Source of the DNA: Bosea sp. RAC05
Lineage (GTDB): Bacteria > Pseudomonadota > Alphaproteobacteria > Rhizobiales > Beijerinckiaceae
DNA: 64,000 nucleotides
Direction of reading: 5' to 3'
Assembly (NCBI RefSeq): GCF_001713455.1
Contig: NZ_CP016464.1
Location: 2,776,001-2,840,000, forward strand
The position numbers and the translations under genes are program-made. Below are positions 40,869 through 50,000 of the stretch, piece after piece. Numbering within the stretch: the first letter of the stretch is position 1; every line of letters starts with the position of its first letter. The notes under the pieces were generated by a model. The model ran no database searches and was not told the DNA's origin. It worked only from the letters and a program-made list of their open reading frames with translations.

Positions 40869-42125
40869 ATGCTGCTTACCGATCAGGTCGTCGCCAAGCT
40901 CGCCATCCCTGATGGCAAGAGCGAGCATATCGTTTTCGACGAGAAGGAGCCAGGCTTCGGCATCCGCCTGCGCGCGGGTGGAAAGCGGGTCTGGGTGTGC
41001 CAGTACCGGGCTGGCGGGCAACAGCGGCGGGTGACGATCGACCGAGTCGATAACCTCAGCACGGCGAAAGCGCGAGAGAAGGCGCGGGCACTGAAGGCAG
41101 GCGTTACGCTCGGCGCCGATCCCCAGGGGGAACGGCTGGCCGAGAAAGAGCGCGCCAAGACGACCGTGCTCCACATCGTCGACGCCTATCTCAGTTTCGC
41201 AGAGCGCCGCGTCGCGAATGGCGCCATGAAGCCGGCATCGCTGGCCGCAACGGAGCGTTACCTGCGCCAGCATTGGGCGCCTCTACACGCGACCGCGGCG
41301 CACGCGCTCGCGCGGAAAGACATCGCTGCGCAACTGACAGAAATCGCGACCTCGAATGGCCCGATAGCCGCAAACCGGGCTCGTGCGGCTCTCTCGACCG
41401 CATATGGCTGGGCCATGCGCGAAGGGCTCCTCGAAACCCTCCAGGCGAATCCGGTAACGTTCACCAACAAGCCGGCCGACGAACGCCACCGCGATCGCGT
41501 GCTGTCGCACGGCGAGCTGCGGGAGATCTGGACGCAAGCTGGCTATGGTGACTTCGGCAGGATCGTTCGGCTGCTGCTCCTGACGGGACAGCGGCGCGAG
41601 GAGGTCGGCGCGATGGCGCGCTCTGAGCTGCGGCTGGATAAGGCGCTCTGGTCGCTTCCGCCGGGAAGGACCAAGAACGGACTAGCGCACGACGTGCCGC
41701 TTGCTCCCGCCGCTCTGGCGATCGTCGAATCTGTCCCTGAGCCCGACGAGGAGACACCCCGCGATCTGCTGTTCGGTACTGGAGAGGGCTCGTTCTCCGG
41801 CTGGAGCCGCGCGAAGCGGGATCTTGAAACGCGGATAGGCGATGCTCGAGCCGTGGCTGCGGAAGCAGACGGGCGGGAGCCGGCGCCGTTGCCGCGCTGG
41901 ACGCTGCACGATCTCCGACGGACATTTGCTACCCTCGCCACCGAGGAGCTCGGTGTGCTGCCGCATGTGGTCGAGGCCATCTTGAACCACGTCTCCAGCG
42001 CGGAGAGCGGTAAGAAGGGCGTGGCCGGCATCTACAATCGCAGCAAGTACGCAGCGGAGAAGCGCGCGGCTCTTGCCGCCTGGGCGGACCACTTGGCGGC
42101 GATCGTCGAAGGCCGATTTCAATGA
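40869..42125 (+). CDS. int: Tyrosine recombinase integrase (P4-like)
   Basis: 418 residues. N-terminal DUF4102-type arm-binding domain (LTDQVVAKLAIPDGKSEHIV), SAM-like core-binding domain and the catalytic domain with R242 (LLLTGQRREEVGAM), H347-x2-R350 (LHDLRRTFAT), H374 (ILNHVS) and nucleophile Y389 (GIYNRSKY). All catalytic residues are intact. It would catalyse recombination at the tRNA-Lys att site. It sits 147 bases from attL; the 3' end overlaps the next gene by 4 bases. Confidence 0.95.
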   Translation: MLLTDQVVAKLAIPDGKSEHIVFDEKEPGFGIRLRAGGKRVWVCQYRAGGQQRRVTIDRVDNLSTAKAREKARALKAGVTLGADPQGERLAEKERAKTTVLHIVDAYLSFAERRVANGAMKPASLAATERYLRQHWAPLHATAAHALARKDIAAQLTEIATSNGPIAANRARAALSTAYGWAMREGLLETLQANPVTFTNKPADERHRDRVLSHGELREIWTQAGYGDFGRIVRLLLLTGQRREEVGAMARSELRLDKALWSLPPGRTKNGLAHDVPLAPAALAIVESVPEPDEETPRDLLFGTGEGSFSGWSRAKRDLETRIGDARAVAAEADGREPAPLPRWTLHDLRRTFATLATEELGVLPHVVEAILNHVSSAESGKKGVAGIYNRSKYAAEKRAALAAWADHLAAIVEGRFQ

Positions 42126-42649
42126 GCAGGATGAAAGCGCTTTCCCTCCCAGATGATTTTCCCGACATCATGGTCAGCCGTGCCAATTTATCGGAGGCGG
42201 CACTACCCGACGTTGAGTTCCTGAAACCTCGGCTCGCAGCATTGTTCGACTATTTCGGCATCGAGGAAGCCAATCCTGCGGCGATAGAATTGCTCCTTTA
42301 TGAAGTTCTCCTCTTGTTTCCCGGGTTTCAGCCTGCAGACATGTCTCGTCCCCGAGGGGCGCGTAAAAAGGATCGACAAGAGATGATCCGGTTTCATCAG
42401 CGTATCCAGAAGCTATACGAGCAGAGCGGACTTTCGCCTACGAAGTATGGGGACCAAGTTAAGCTGCTGGCTATGTTCAAAAACGAATTGGAGCGGGACT
42501 TTCCACGTTACAAGACCCTGAATTGGAAGGGCACGTCGCGCCTGAATTTCGCGAGAAAATGCCAGCGCGAATTTGAGGATGCGCGGTCGCTGGAGCTAAT
42601 CAAACGACACCAAAGGCACCAGCTTCTGAAGCTCGCCTCGAAGCTCTGA
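42122..42649 (+). CDS. Hypothetical protein coupled to the integrase
   Basis: 175 residues, starting at an ATGA overlap with int. Mixed helical and charged, Lys/Arg-rich C-terminal half (GARKKDRQEM, FARKCQREFEDARSLELIKR), no membrane segment. Not recognised. The coupling with int suggests a role in integration, excision or its control. Codon use is less GC3-biased than the core genes. Confidence 0.65.
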   Translation: MSRMKALSLPDDFPDIMVSRANLSEAALPDVEFLKPRLAALFDYFGIEEANPAAIELLLYEVLLLFPGFQPADMSRPRGARKKDRQEMIRFHQRIQKLYEQSGLSPTKYGDQVKLLAMFKNELERDFPRYKTLNWKGTSRLNFARKCQREFEDARSLELIKRHQRHQLLKLASKL

Positions 42650-42703
42650 TCAATTTCACAAAAACAGCCATGCCACTATTACGGTGAATTCTGGCGTGTC
42701 TCC

Positions 42704-42733
42704 TTGGTTCTATCGACGCAACGATAGCAACAA
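42704..42733. promoter_or_regulatory. Dyad before the AlpA-like gene
   Basis: TTGGTTCTATCG (42704-42715) and CGATAGCAACAA (42722-42733) are complementary at 10 of 12 positions around the 6-base spacer ACGCAA. The site ends 11 bases before the ATG at 42745, overlapping the ribosome-binding region, so a bound protein would block initiation. Confidence 0.5.
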
Positions 42734-42744
42734 GGAACACACTG

Positions 42745-42957
42745 ATGTCCGATTTGGACCGGCTGCCGCCTGAGATCGCACGTCGTCGCGTGCTGGACAC
42801 GGAACTGGCAGCGACGTTCTGTGGCCAATCAGTTCCAAATTGGCGCAAGCTGCGCGCTGACGGAAAACTGCCCAAGGCCATCTGCCTCGGTGGCAAGAAG
42901 CTCGGCTGGCGCCTCGGCGACCTGATCGACTGGCTCGACAAGCAAACGGCGGCCTGA
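42745..42957 (+). CDS. AlpA-like helix-turn-helix protein (excisionase candidate)
   Basis: 70 residues, one winged HTH of the MerR/AlpA type (VLDTELAATFCGQSVPNWRK, LRADGKLPKAICLGG, RLGDLIDWLDKQ). Small proteins of this sort near a P4-type integrase usually act as Xis or as activators of int. Dyad just upstream suggests autoregulation. Confidence 0.7.
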   Translation: MSDLDRLPPEIARRRVLDTELAATFCGQSVPNWRKLRADGKLPKAICLGGKKLGWRLGDLIDWLDKQTAA

Positions 42958-42960
42958 GCC

Positions 42961-43371
42961 ATGGCCCGCCGCCCCAAGCCGGATACCTTCGCCGCCCACA
43001 TTGCCGAGCTGAACGCCATCATCGCGGCCATACGCGGGCCTCTCCGGACTGCCCCGCGGCCAGACATCGCCGCGAGGCTCAACCTCGTCCCGGTCATTTT
43101 CGCGAATGGCACCGACGATGATCTGCCCGGCCTGGTCGCGGCGATCGGCAACGGCCGCGTGCTTTTCGACGAGCGAGTTTATGAGCCCGGCGAAACGATC
43201 GTCGTCGAGCGACGCAACCTGCGCAGCTCGCGCCGCATCTTCGTTGTCGGCCGGGGTCACGAGGGCGCCGGTCTGTCGCTCGAATGGGTTCGCGTTGCTC
43301 AGCCGGTCGACGGCCGGCGAATCCTGATCTCGCACTCGGATATCCGCCTCGAGGATGAGGTGCTGCCATGA
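42961..43371 (+). CDS. Hypothetical protein, element early region
   Basis: 136 residues, mostly beta with an N-terminal helix (PDTFAAHIAELNAIIAAIRG) and GETIVVERRNLRSSRRIFVV. It starts 3 bases after the HTH gene stop and overlaps the next gene by 4 bases (ATGA), so it belongs to a tight operon. No family recognised. Confidence 0.65.
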   Translation: MARRPKPDTFAAHIAELNAIIAAIRGPLRTAPRPDIAARLNLVPVIFANGTDDDLPGLVAAIGNGRVLFDERVYEPGETIVVERRNLRSSRRIFVVGRGHEGAGLSLEWVRVAQPVDGRRILISHSDIRLEDEVLP

Positions 43372-43592
43372 CCCGCTTCGTGACGGATACCAGCGGCCGG
43401 CGCGTTTGGGTCGATGACGATGCGCCGGTCCCAGCCGCCGAAGCGCCCGCCGAGCCGGCCTCTCTCGACCCACCCATGGCCGCGCCCGGCTGGGTCGATC
43501 TGTTCCTGGGCCCGAACGAGCACGGCCTGCCGCTCTATTCGCCACCCCGATCCAACCGCAGGGCCGACCGGAAGTCCCGGCGGCGATTTTGA
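43368..43592 (+). CDS. Small hypothetical protein
   Basis: 74 residues, begins in the ATGA overlap with the previous gene. N-terminal MTRFVTDTSGRRVWVDDDAP and a Lys/Arg-rich tail. Unrecognised; the overlap and the frame closing before the next ribosome-binding site support it. Confidence 0.5.
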   Translation: MTRFVTDTSGRRVWVDDDAPVPAAEAPAEPASLDPPMAAPGWVDLFLGPNEHGLPLYSPPRSNRRADRKSRRRF

Positions 43593-43605
43593 AAGGACCA
43601 TGACC

Positions 43606-44187
43606 ATGACCGCAGAATTGAGCATCGCCGAACGGCGAGAGATGCCGGATCAGATCGACAGTCTGAACCAGCGGGCCGCAGCCAAGGCACGTGAGATCGA
43701 GGCGGCAGAACGTCAGATCGACGATCTGTCAGCCGACATCGCAGCGGGCAAGGCTGGTGCCAAAGCGTCCGCACTGAAGTTGGCCGCGCTGGTGAGCGAG
43801 ACGGCGATCGAGCGCAACGCCATCGTCAACACGATGAGCAAGCTGCAGGCCCGTTGGGACGCGGACGGCCCGTTCCGGCAGTCGCTCGCCGATGCTGAGC
43901 GCCGCAAGCGCTGCCTGGCAGCCGTCGCCGTATCGGTCGAGAAGGCGGTCGCGGTCGATCAGGCGGCGCGCGATTTCGTCGCGGCGATCGTGGCGCACCA
44001 GGAATCGCTGAACGAGCCGGTCACCAACGGGATCGAGCCGAACGTCGCCTTCCAGCTCGCGCCTCAGTTCTGGTTCGATCACGTCCTGGTCGCTGCCGGT
44101 GCGCGGAAGTTCCGCCCTGACCTTCAGGCGCAGCCCGGCGGGCCCAACACGCTCGAAGAACACACCCGCGAGCGCCTGCGCCTCTGA
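43606..44187 (+). CDS. Coiled-coil hypothetical protein
   Basis: 193 residues. Residues about 5-60 are a heptad-rich coiled coil (QRAAAKAREIEAAERQIDDL) and the rest is helical. GAAAGGA lies 8 bases before the ATG at 43606. Not a recognised family. It ends 64 bases before the initiator candidate. Confidence 0.65.
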   Translation: MTAELSIAERREMPDQIDSLNQRAAAKAREIEAAERQIDDLSADIAAGKAGAKASALKLAALVSETAIERNAIVNTMSKLQARWDADGPFRQSLADAERRKRCLAAVAVSVEKAVAVDQAARDFVAAIVAHQESLNEPVTNGIEPNVAFQLAPQFWFDHVLVAAGARKFRPDLQAQPGGPNTLEEHTRERLRL

Positions 44188-44251
44188 CAGCCACAGCCCC
44201 GGCCTCGCGCCGGGGTTTCCACTCCTGATCCTCGAAAGATCGACGCGCGCC

Positions 44252-45094
44252 GTGCTCGACAAGCCCGCAAAATCGACGAACTGGCCGACGCGCAACCTCA
44301 AGCCTGCGCGGCCGCTCGACGACATCGAGCCCGTCCAGTTTCACAGCGACGCAACCTTCCGCTCGGCGCGCGGCGAGTGGTTGCGGATGATCCATCGCCA
44401 GGGAGATCCGGCCTTCGCCAACATGGCTGCGGTCTGCTTCATCGCGTCGGGCCGAATGAGCTTCGCCAAGCGCGCGGTCTGCTTCGCCGACCAGAACGAG
44501 ATCGCTGCCGAGCTCGGATGGGGTGTGGCCACCGTGCGGCGCGCGCTCGATCTCGCCGTCGCCTGGGGCTGGCTCACCAAGGTCCGGCGGCCGCTGACGA
44601 CCAACGAGTACCGGTTGAGCTTCTCCCGATCCGTCTGGGCCACGATCGAACTCGAGTTCACCAATCGCATGACCGCATGGAAGCTCGAGGCGGCCAAGAA
44701 GAGAATTGCGCGCGATGCCTTCCGTTCGATCAGGTCTGATCACATGGAAACGTCAGATATGAGCGAACCGTGTGATCAGGTGCGATCAAACGGTGCGATC
44801 AGGTCTGATCACCTATCCTCCTCAGGATCCACCTCAGACGATCCACCTCAGCCATCCACAGAGAGGCTTGGCGAGGGGGAGCAGGACATAGGGGACGAAC
44901 ACGAGGAAAAAAAAGCGGGCCATGATGTGATCGCGATGCTCGGCCGCGGCGATATGGTCGAGGGCCAGCGCATCGCCAGCAGCCTCGCGCCGGCCCGCCT
45001 CGCCTACATGATCGACCTAGCCGAGCGAGAGGGCATCGTTGCCGCCGCCACAGCCATCGTCGCAGCCCGCGCCGCGGCATCCCCAGCGCACTGA
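44252..45094 (+). CDS. Winged-helix replication initiator candidate
   Basis: About 280 residues from a GTG start (start uncertain; no strong Shine-Dalgarno). Residues 75-115 form a winged helix (FADQNEIAAELGWGVATVRRA, then WGWLTKVRR), as at the N-terminus of phage O-type initiators. Codons for about residues 159-187 contain three iterons, and those up to about 200 two further repeats, so the origin could lie inside the gene. A charged linker (EEQD/EEKK) then leads to a helical C-terminal part. A run of eight A at 44907-44914 lies in that linker. Homology was not tested. Confidence 0.6.
   Translation: MLDKPAKSTNWPTRNLKPARPLDDIEPVQFHSDATFRSARGEWLRMIHRQGDPAFANMAAVCFIASGRMSFAKRAVCFADQNEIAAELGWGVATVRRALDLAVAWGWLTKVRRPLTTNEYRLSFSRSVWATIELEFTNRMTAWKLEAAKKRIARDAFRSIRSDHMETSDMSEPCDQVRSNGAIRSDHLSSSGSTSDDPPQPSTERLGEGEQDIGDEHEEKKAGHDVIAMLGRGDMVEGQRIASSLAPARLAYMIDLAEREGIVAAATAIVAARAAASPAH
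44728..44851. repeat. Iteron cluster inside the initiator gene
   Basis: Three copies of a near-palindrome: GATCAGGTCTGATCAC at 44728-44743 and 44797-44812, and the variant GATCAGGTGCGATCA at 44774-44788. Two direct repeats ATCCACCTCAG with a 14-base period follow at 44827-44837 and 44841-44851. Layout resembles origins embedded in lambda O-type genes; function is inferred. Confidence 0.7.
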
Positions 45095-45659
45095 CATCGC
45101 GTCACAATCGCCGCTCGCGCGTGTGCGAGCACCGCCCCGTCCCGACGCGCTGATGAAGGGCAGGATTGGGCGCTGATTGAGGTGCTCAGGCCACGCGAGG
45201 GCGCGTCAGGATATTCGCGACGCAGCCGGGCAGGGCGCTCGGCCGGCTCGATCCAGGCGCCTCGGAGCGGCAATCGGGCCCGATCGGCGCCACCTCGTGA
45301 TATGGCATCACGTGCTCAATCAGCGATCTCAATGGCTTGCGCGGCTGGGAAGCAGTCAAGCCGCGTTCTGGGAAGCTTTATGGGCCGCGATCGGCTATCT
45401 GGGCTGGCTCGCGACGCCCGGTGCGGGCCGCGGTCGCTCCGATGGCACCTCCTCGATCTTGGGCGCGCGCATGGCGAGGGGCGGGGGGCGAAAACGGCGC
45501 CGAATTGTGTACGTCCTACCGCACGCGCGCCACTGACCCCCGAAAATGCCGGGGCGCGTGATTTTTTTCCGGGCCGGATTATTCAGGGGTCTGGGTCGCG
45601 CATGGCCTGTAAGGATTCTTCCTACGGCCGGCGACAACGGTGTGATGATGGAGAGAGTG
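45095..45659. other. Central non-coding region with dyad and arm-motif copies
   Basis: No convincing gene: the open frames present have neither Shine-Dalgarno nor plausible composition. It contains a perfect dyad CGTGAT-ATGGC-ATCACG (45296-45312), two direct copies of the arm motif CTGGGAAGC (45345-45353 and 45368-45376, 23 bases apart) and a terminator at 45522-45568. It could be a former element end or a regulatory hub between the early and late halves. Confidence 0.6.
45522..45568 (+). terminator. Terminator after the early region
   Basis: Outer arms CACGCGC / GCGCGTG enclose an inner CCCCG / CGGGG stem; the structure is followed by a run of seven T (45562-45568). It separates the replication region from the downstream gene block. 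Confidence 0.6.
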
Positions 45660-45920
45660 ATGCGTGAACTGTTCGGTCTGACGGCCGCCGTCGTTGTGGT
45701 GATCGGCCTCGCGAGCCCGGTGATGGCCTATTGCTTGGTGCCCGACCAGCCGCGGTGCGCGAGCCGCTATGGGAAGTTTGAGGACGAGTTCGAGTTCTCG
45801 CGATGCCGGCGCGAGGTCGAGACGATGCGTTCGGAAACGGAGACGGCGATGCAGTGCCTTCGCGACCAGTTCGACGAGACGGTTCAGGGCTTCAACAAGC
45901 GTGCCCGATCGACGGACTAG
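45660..45920 (+). CDS. Small exported cysteine-containing protein
   Basis: 86 residues. Signal peptide MRELFGLTAAVVVVIGLASPVMA, then a helical mature part with four cysteines (YCLVPDQPRC, FSRCRREVE, QCLRDQFDE). GGAGAG lies 6 bases before the ATG. No family recognised. A periplasmic location is likely. Confidence 0.65.
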   Translation: MRELFGLTAAVVVVIGLASPVMAYCLVPDQPRCASRYGKFEDEFEFSRCRREVETMRSETETAMQCLRDQFDETVQGFNKRARSTD

Positions 45921-45952
45921 CCCCGGGGAGGTCGAGCAGATGGGGCATCGCG

Positions 45953-46279
45953 ATGGCAGCACGCTCCGGCAATGATGGGCGGATCTTCAGCAGGCTCGAG
46001 CCGAGCTGCCACTGGCCGAACGATGACGAGCTCGGGCTGCTGATCCTGGGGCCGAAGCGCGCGCACCTGTGGCCGGCGATCGTGAAGGTCGAGGAGCGTG
46101 CGGGCTTCCCGCGTGTGAGCACTCTCTACGGCGGCCGGGAATGGGCGGCGATTGTCGAGTTCTACGAGCGGCGTCGCCGGAACGTGCCAGCGGCGGTGAT
46201 GAGCCTGGACCCAACCGACGACGAGCGCGCCAAGGAGAATTGGGGCCCCGCTCCGCGGAAAGGCGCGCCGAAGGCCTGA
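45953..46279 (+). CDS. Hypothetical protein, prophage-associated type
   Basis: 108 residues. The block HLWPAIVKVEERAGFPRVST with LYGGREWAAIVEFYERRR resembles a small protein often met in rhizobial prophages near the terminase or integrase; that recall was not checked. Start at 45953 has no strong Shine-Dalgarno. Confidence 0.6.
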   Translation: MAARSGNDGRIFSRLEPSCHWPNDDELGLLILGPKRAHLWPAIVKVEERAGFPRVSTLYGGREWAAIVEFYERRRRNVPAAVMSLDPTDDERAKENWGPAPRKGAPKA

Positions 46280-46343
46280 GCCGACCTGTGCGGTGCATGA
46301 AGGTTGATGTTGGTGGATGGCTTGCGACCGAGAGAGGGTCGCC

Positions 46344-46544
46344 ATGCTGCTGCCGGATGAAGTCCGCCCCCGCCTGAAAAACGACGAGGCCGCCGCCGCG
46401 CTCGGCGTGAAGCCCGATACGCTGAAAGCCTGGCGATCGCGCGGCGTCGGGCCGGCGTTCGTCCGCGTAAACGGCGCGATCCGCTACGATCCTGTCGACA
46501 TTGCCGTCTACCTGGGCGCGCGGCGCGTGGAGCCCCGCGCGTGA
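46344..46544 (+). CDS. Helix-turn-helix protein (HTH_17/AlpA-like)
   Basis: 66 residues, a single HTH (LKNDEAAAALGVKPDTLKAW, AIRYDPVDIAVYLGAR). AGAGAGGG lies before the ATG. It overlaps the terminase-small-like start by 4 bases (GTGA), and may regulate that operon. Confidence 0.75.
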   Translation: MLLPDEVRPRLKNDEAAAALGVKPDTLKAWRSRGVGPAFVRVNGAIRYDPVDIAVYLGARRVEPRA

Positions 46545-47050
46545 CCGGTCGCAACGTGGCGATCGCTACCCGGGCCCGCGTTCCCCAGGCGCACCGCGCG
46601 CGGGTGACCGAGGGCGGGCGCACGGTGCTCGATATCCCGAAGGTCCAGAAGTTCCTCGAGCACATGATCGTCGGCGAGAAGCTGGCGGATGCGGCGCTGG
46701 CGGCCGGCCTGCGGACGAACCGGGCCCGGCGCCTGATGGCGGATCCTGTGGTGCGGCGCGAGTTCCTGCGGCGGTGCGAGCTGCTGGCCGAGGGCGAGAA
46801 GCCTCGGAATCACCTGCTGCTGACGACGATCCGCGATCGCGGTCTGCAGGATGGCGCCTCGGCGGCACAGCAAAAGGTCTCGGTCGAAGCTGCTCGCCTG
46901 ATGTCCGGCGAAGCGGAGAAGGCCGGCACGACGAACATTTATGGCCCGACGGTGATTGCCGGCTACGTCATCGATCTGCGCGGAGAGGTCGAAGGGCCCC
47001 GCCAGATCGGTCGCCAGCTTCCGCCCTCGCGCGCCGCGGAGGATGTGTGA
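46541..47050 (+). CDS. Terminase small subunit-like DNA-binding protein
   Basis: 169 residues, GTG start. Residues about 30-75 contain an HTH-like segment (IVGEKLADAALAAGLRTNRA, RRLMADPVVRREF), and the remainder is helical with TIRDRGLQDGASAAQQKVSV. Composition and place suggest a small terminase or packaging recognition protein, but no large terminase is present. Stop overlaps the next start (TGATG). Confidence 0.5.
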   Translation: MTGRNVAIATRARVPQAHRARVTEGGRTVLDIPKVQKFLEHMIVGEKLADAALAAGLRTNRARRLMADPVVRREFLRRCELLAEGEKPRNHLLLTTIRDRGLQDGASAAQQKVSVEAARLMSGEAEKAGTTNIYGPTVIAGYVIDLRGEVEGPRQIGRQLPPSRAAEDV

Positions 47051-50000
47051 TGGTCGACATTCTGGACGTTTCCGGCGCACGCCGACCCAGGCCAGGCCTC
47101 GCCGCCACGCCAACGTCAACGCTGAGCGGTGAGCAGCTGGTGCGGCCGTATACCGAGCTTGCGCGCGCGGTCGGCGCCCTGGGCGAGACGCTGGAGGCGG
47201 CCGGCGAGCCCGCGCAGGCGGCAGAGGGCGCGAAGGCTGTCAGCAAGGACGCCGACGGGAATCTGCAGGTCCAGTGGCGGGCCGAGTTCTCGCGCGGCGA
47301 CAAGCTCTACAATGCGGCTGCGCGGCAGGCGGCGCTCGCGTCGGGGAAAACCGATATCGACAATGGCCTGTTGGCGCTGCGGAACCAGTTCGACGGAAAG
47401 CCGGCCGAGTATGCGGCTGCGGCGAAAAGCTTCGTGAAGGAGGTCGGCAAGGGTGGTGATGCGCTGCTGCGGCCGTTCCTGCAGGCAGAGGCCGAGCAGC
47501 AGTCCAGCCAGCATTTCCGCGGCCTGTTGTCGTCGAAGCACGATCTGGATCTGCGCCGGTCGTTGCAGTCGCTGACGGCGCGCGAAGGGCTGCTGGCGGA
47601 AGAACTGGAAGCGCTCGCGTCCCAGGGCGGATCGACGACCGCGGAATTTCAGCGCAAGCGGCTCGAGCTCGACGACATCCGCTCACAGAAAGCGGCCAAT
47701 CCGAAGCTGGCGTACACGCCAGAGCAGCGGGCGGTCGATGATCAGCGCCTCGATGTCGGGCTGAAGGCGGCCGGCATCGTCGGTATCGCGCGCCGCGACT
47801 ATGAGCGCGACGGCGATCTGGCGCGGGCGCAGCGCACGGCAGAAAGCGCCCTCGATGCGCTCCCGATTCCTCCGGCCGAAAAGCTGAGGTACCTCGGCCA
47901 GGTGAGCGCGCGGTTATCAGGCCAGCACGCGCTGCGGCAGGCCGAGATCGCCGAGACGAAGGAGGAAGCGCAGTCGCTCGCCGTGCTGTTCGGCCAGGGG
48001 CAGCGGGTCGATCTCAAGCGCTACGACGAGGTGGTCGGCAAGCTGCGCGCCGGTCGCGCCTATGCGGCGGCATACAATCTCGAAGCGGCCAAGGTCACGG
48101 CCGAAGCACGGCCGATCGTCCGCTACGGGTCCGCGGCGGATGCCGCTGCAGCCATCGATCGCGTCCAGGCGGGCGCCGGGGCTGGTGGCGACTATCTGGC
48201 GTCGATCCGTGCGGCCGAAAGCGGCGGCGACGACGCGGCACGGAATCCCCGCAGCACGGCGACCGGGCGCTACCAATTCACCGAGGGCACCTGGGCGACG
48301 TTGATGCGCTCCAATCCGGAGCTTGGCCTGACGCCCGCCGGCCGGCTGGACCCGGCACAGCAGGAGCGCGCGATTCGCGTCTTCACGGCAGAGAACGCGG
48401 CAACCCTCCGGCGCAATGGGTTGCGCGACACCAATCAGAACCTCTACGCGGCGCATTTCCTCGGTTCGGGCGGCGCGGTCGAATTCGTCAAGGGAGCTGA
48501 AGCCAATCCCGACGCGCAGGCGGCCGCGCTGGTGGGGCCTGGCGTGGCGGTCGCGAACCGGGAAGTGTTCTTCCGGCCGGACGGCACAGCCAAGAGCGCG
48601 GGCGAGGTCTACGCCTGGATGGGTCGCAAGGCAGGCGGCTCCGGCGGCGGCGGCAATCCGATGCTGCCTGAGGTCGTCAAGGCGCTCCAGGCCACACTGA
48701 ACGAGCGGACGAAGGAAACGTGGGCGTCGGTCCGCAAGGCGCTGGACGACGGCCTGGCGCCGTCTGGGCAAGAGGTCGACGATCTCCGCACGCTGCTGCC
48801 CAAGGTGTCGGATGCCGACCTTCGAAAGGAGATCGCCTCGCGCCTCGGTATCGAGGAAGCCAAGCAGTCGGTCGCCGGCATGCCGCTGCGCGATCGGGAG
48901 AACCTGACGGCGGTTTCCCGCGAGGCTGCCCGGCAGGGCAACGCCAGTGCGGTCGAGCGCGACATTATCGCCGCCTGGGAGAAGCAGAACGACGAGCTGC
49001 GCAAGGTGATGGCGGAGGAGCCGACCCGCTACGGGGCGGTGGATCAGTCGCTCGGCCTCCCGGTGCCGCGGCCGCTCGATCTATCATCGGCCGATGGTTT
49101 CCGCGCCTCCCTGGGAGAGCGGCAGATCGTCCTCGGCGCCGTCAAGCAGCTCAACCCCGAGGCGCCCGACATCGTCCTCGACGCCGCCGACCGCGCGCAG
49201 CTCGGCGCGGTGCTGGCGCAGGCAGACGCGCCCACGGCCACGATGCTCGTCGGCACCATCGCGCAGCTGCCGCCGGCACAGCGCGGCGCCGTGATGGCCG
49301 ATGGCGGCATCAAGGATGCTCTCGTCGGCATGTCGCGCTCCGGTGATCCCGGGAAGATGTCGGTCGCCTTCACGGTGCTCGATGCGGAACGGCGCCGGGA
49401 TCCGATCGCGTTCGGGAAGACCTTCGGCCCAACCGTCGAAGACCGCCTGGAGGAATGGACGGCGCGCATGTCGATGATGCCGGTTCAAGATCTCGCGCGC
49501 GAGCTGACACAGGTCGATGACCCAGCGCGGATGAAGGCGCGGGATGCACTGCGCAAAGAGGCTACGGCGAAGGTCGGCAAGGTCACGGTGGCCGAGATCG
49601 CGGGCTTCTTCGACACGACGCCGCTGATCCCGTTCAATTCGCCATCACCTCCGGCCGAACCCTTGCAGGCTGGCACGCTGAAAGCCGACTTCGATCAGGA
49701 GTTCGCGCGTTTCTATGCCGTCGTCGGCGATGAAGGGAAGGCGCGCGAACTCGCGGTGGAACGGCTAAAGCGGGTCTGGGCGCCATCGGCGCTGAACGGC
49801 GGACGCCTCACGAAATTCGCGCCAGAGCGGTCGCCTGCCTATCCGCCGATCGACGGCTCGCAGGGATGGCTCGTTAAGCAGCTCGACGCCGATGTGCGCG
49901 CGGCGCTCGGCCGGACGGTCGATCCCAGCGTGCGCCGCGAGCGTGCCTCTGACCGCCTGGCCATGACGCCAGAGCAGCGCGCCGCGGCCGAGCGCACCGA

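Noticed and set aside
42829..43545. 238-aa minus-strand frame
   Set aside because: Antisense of three tightly coupled plus-strand genes.
45182..45667. 161-aa frame in the island's non-coding hub
   Set aside because: No ribosome-binding site, Arg/Ser-rich shadow composition, and crosses the terminator at 45522-45568.
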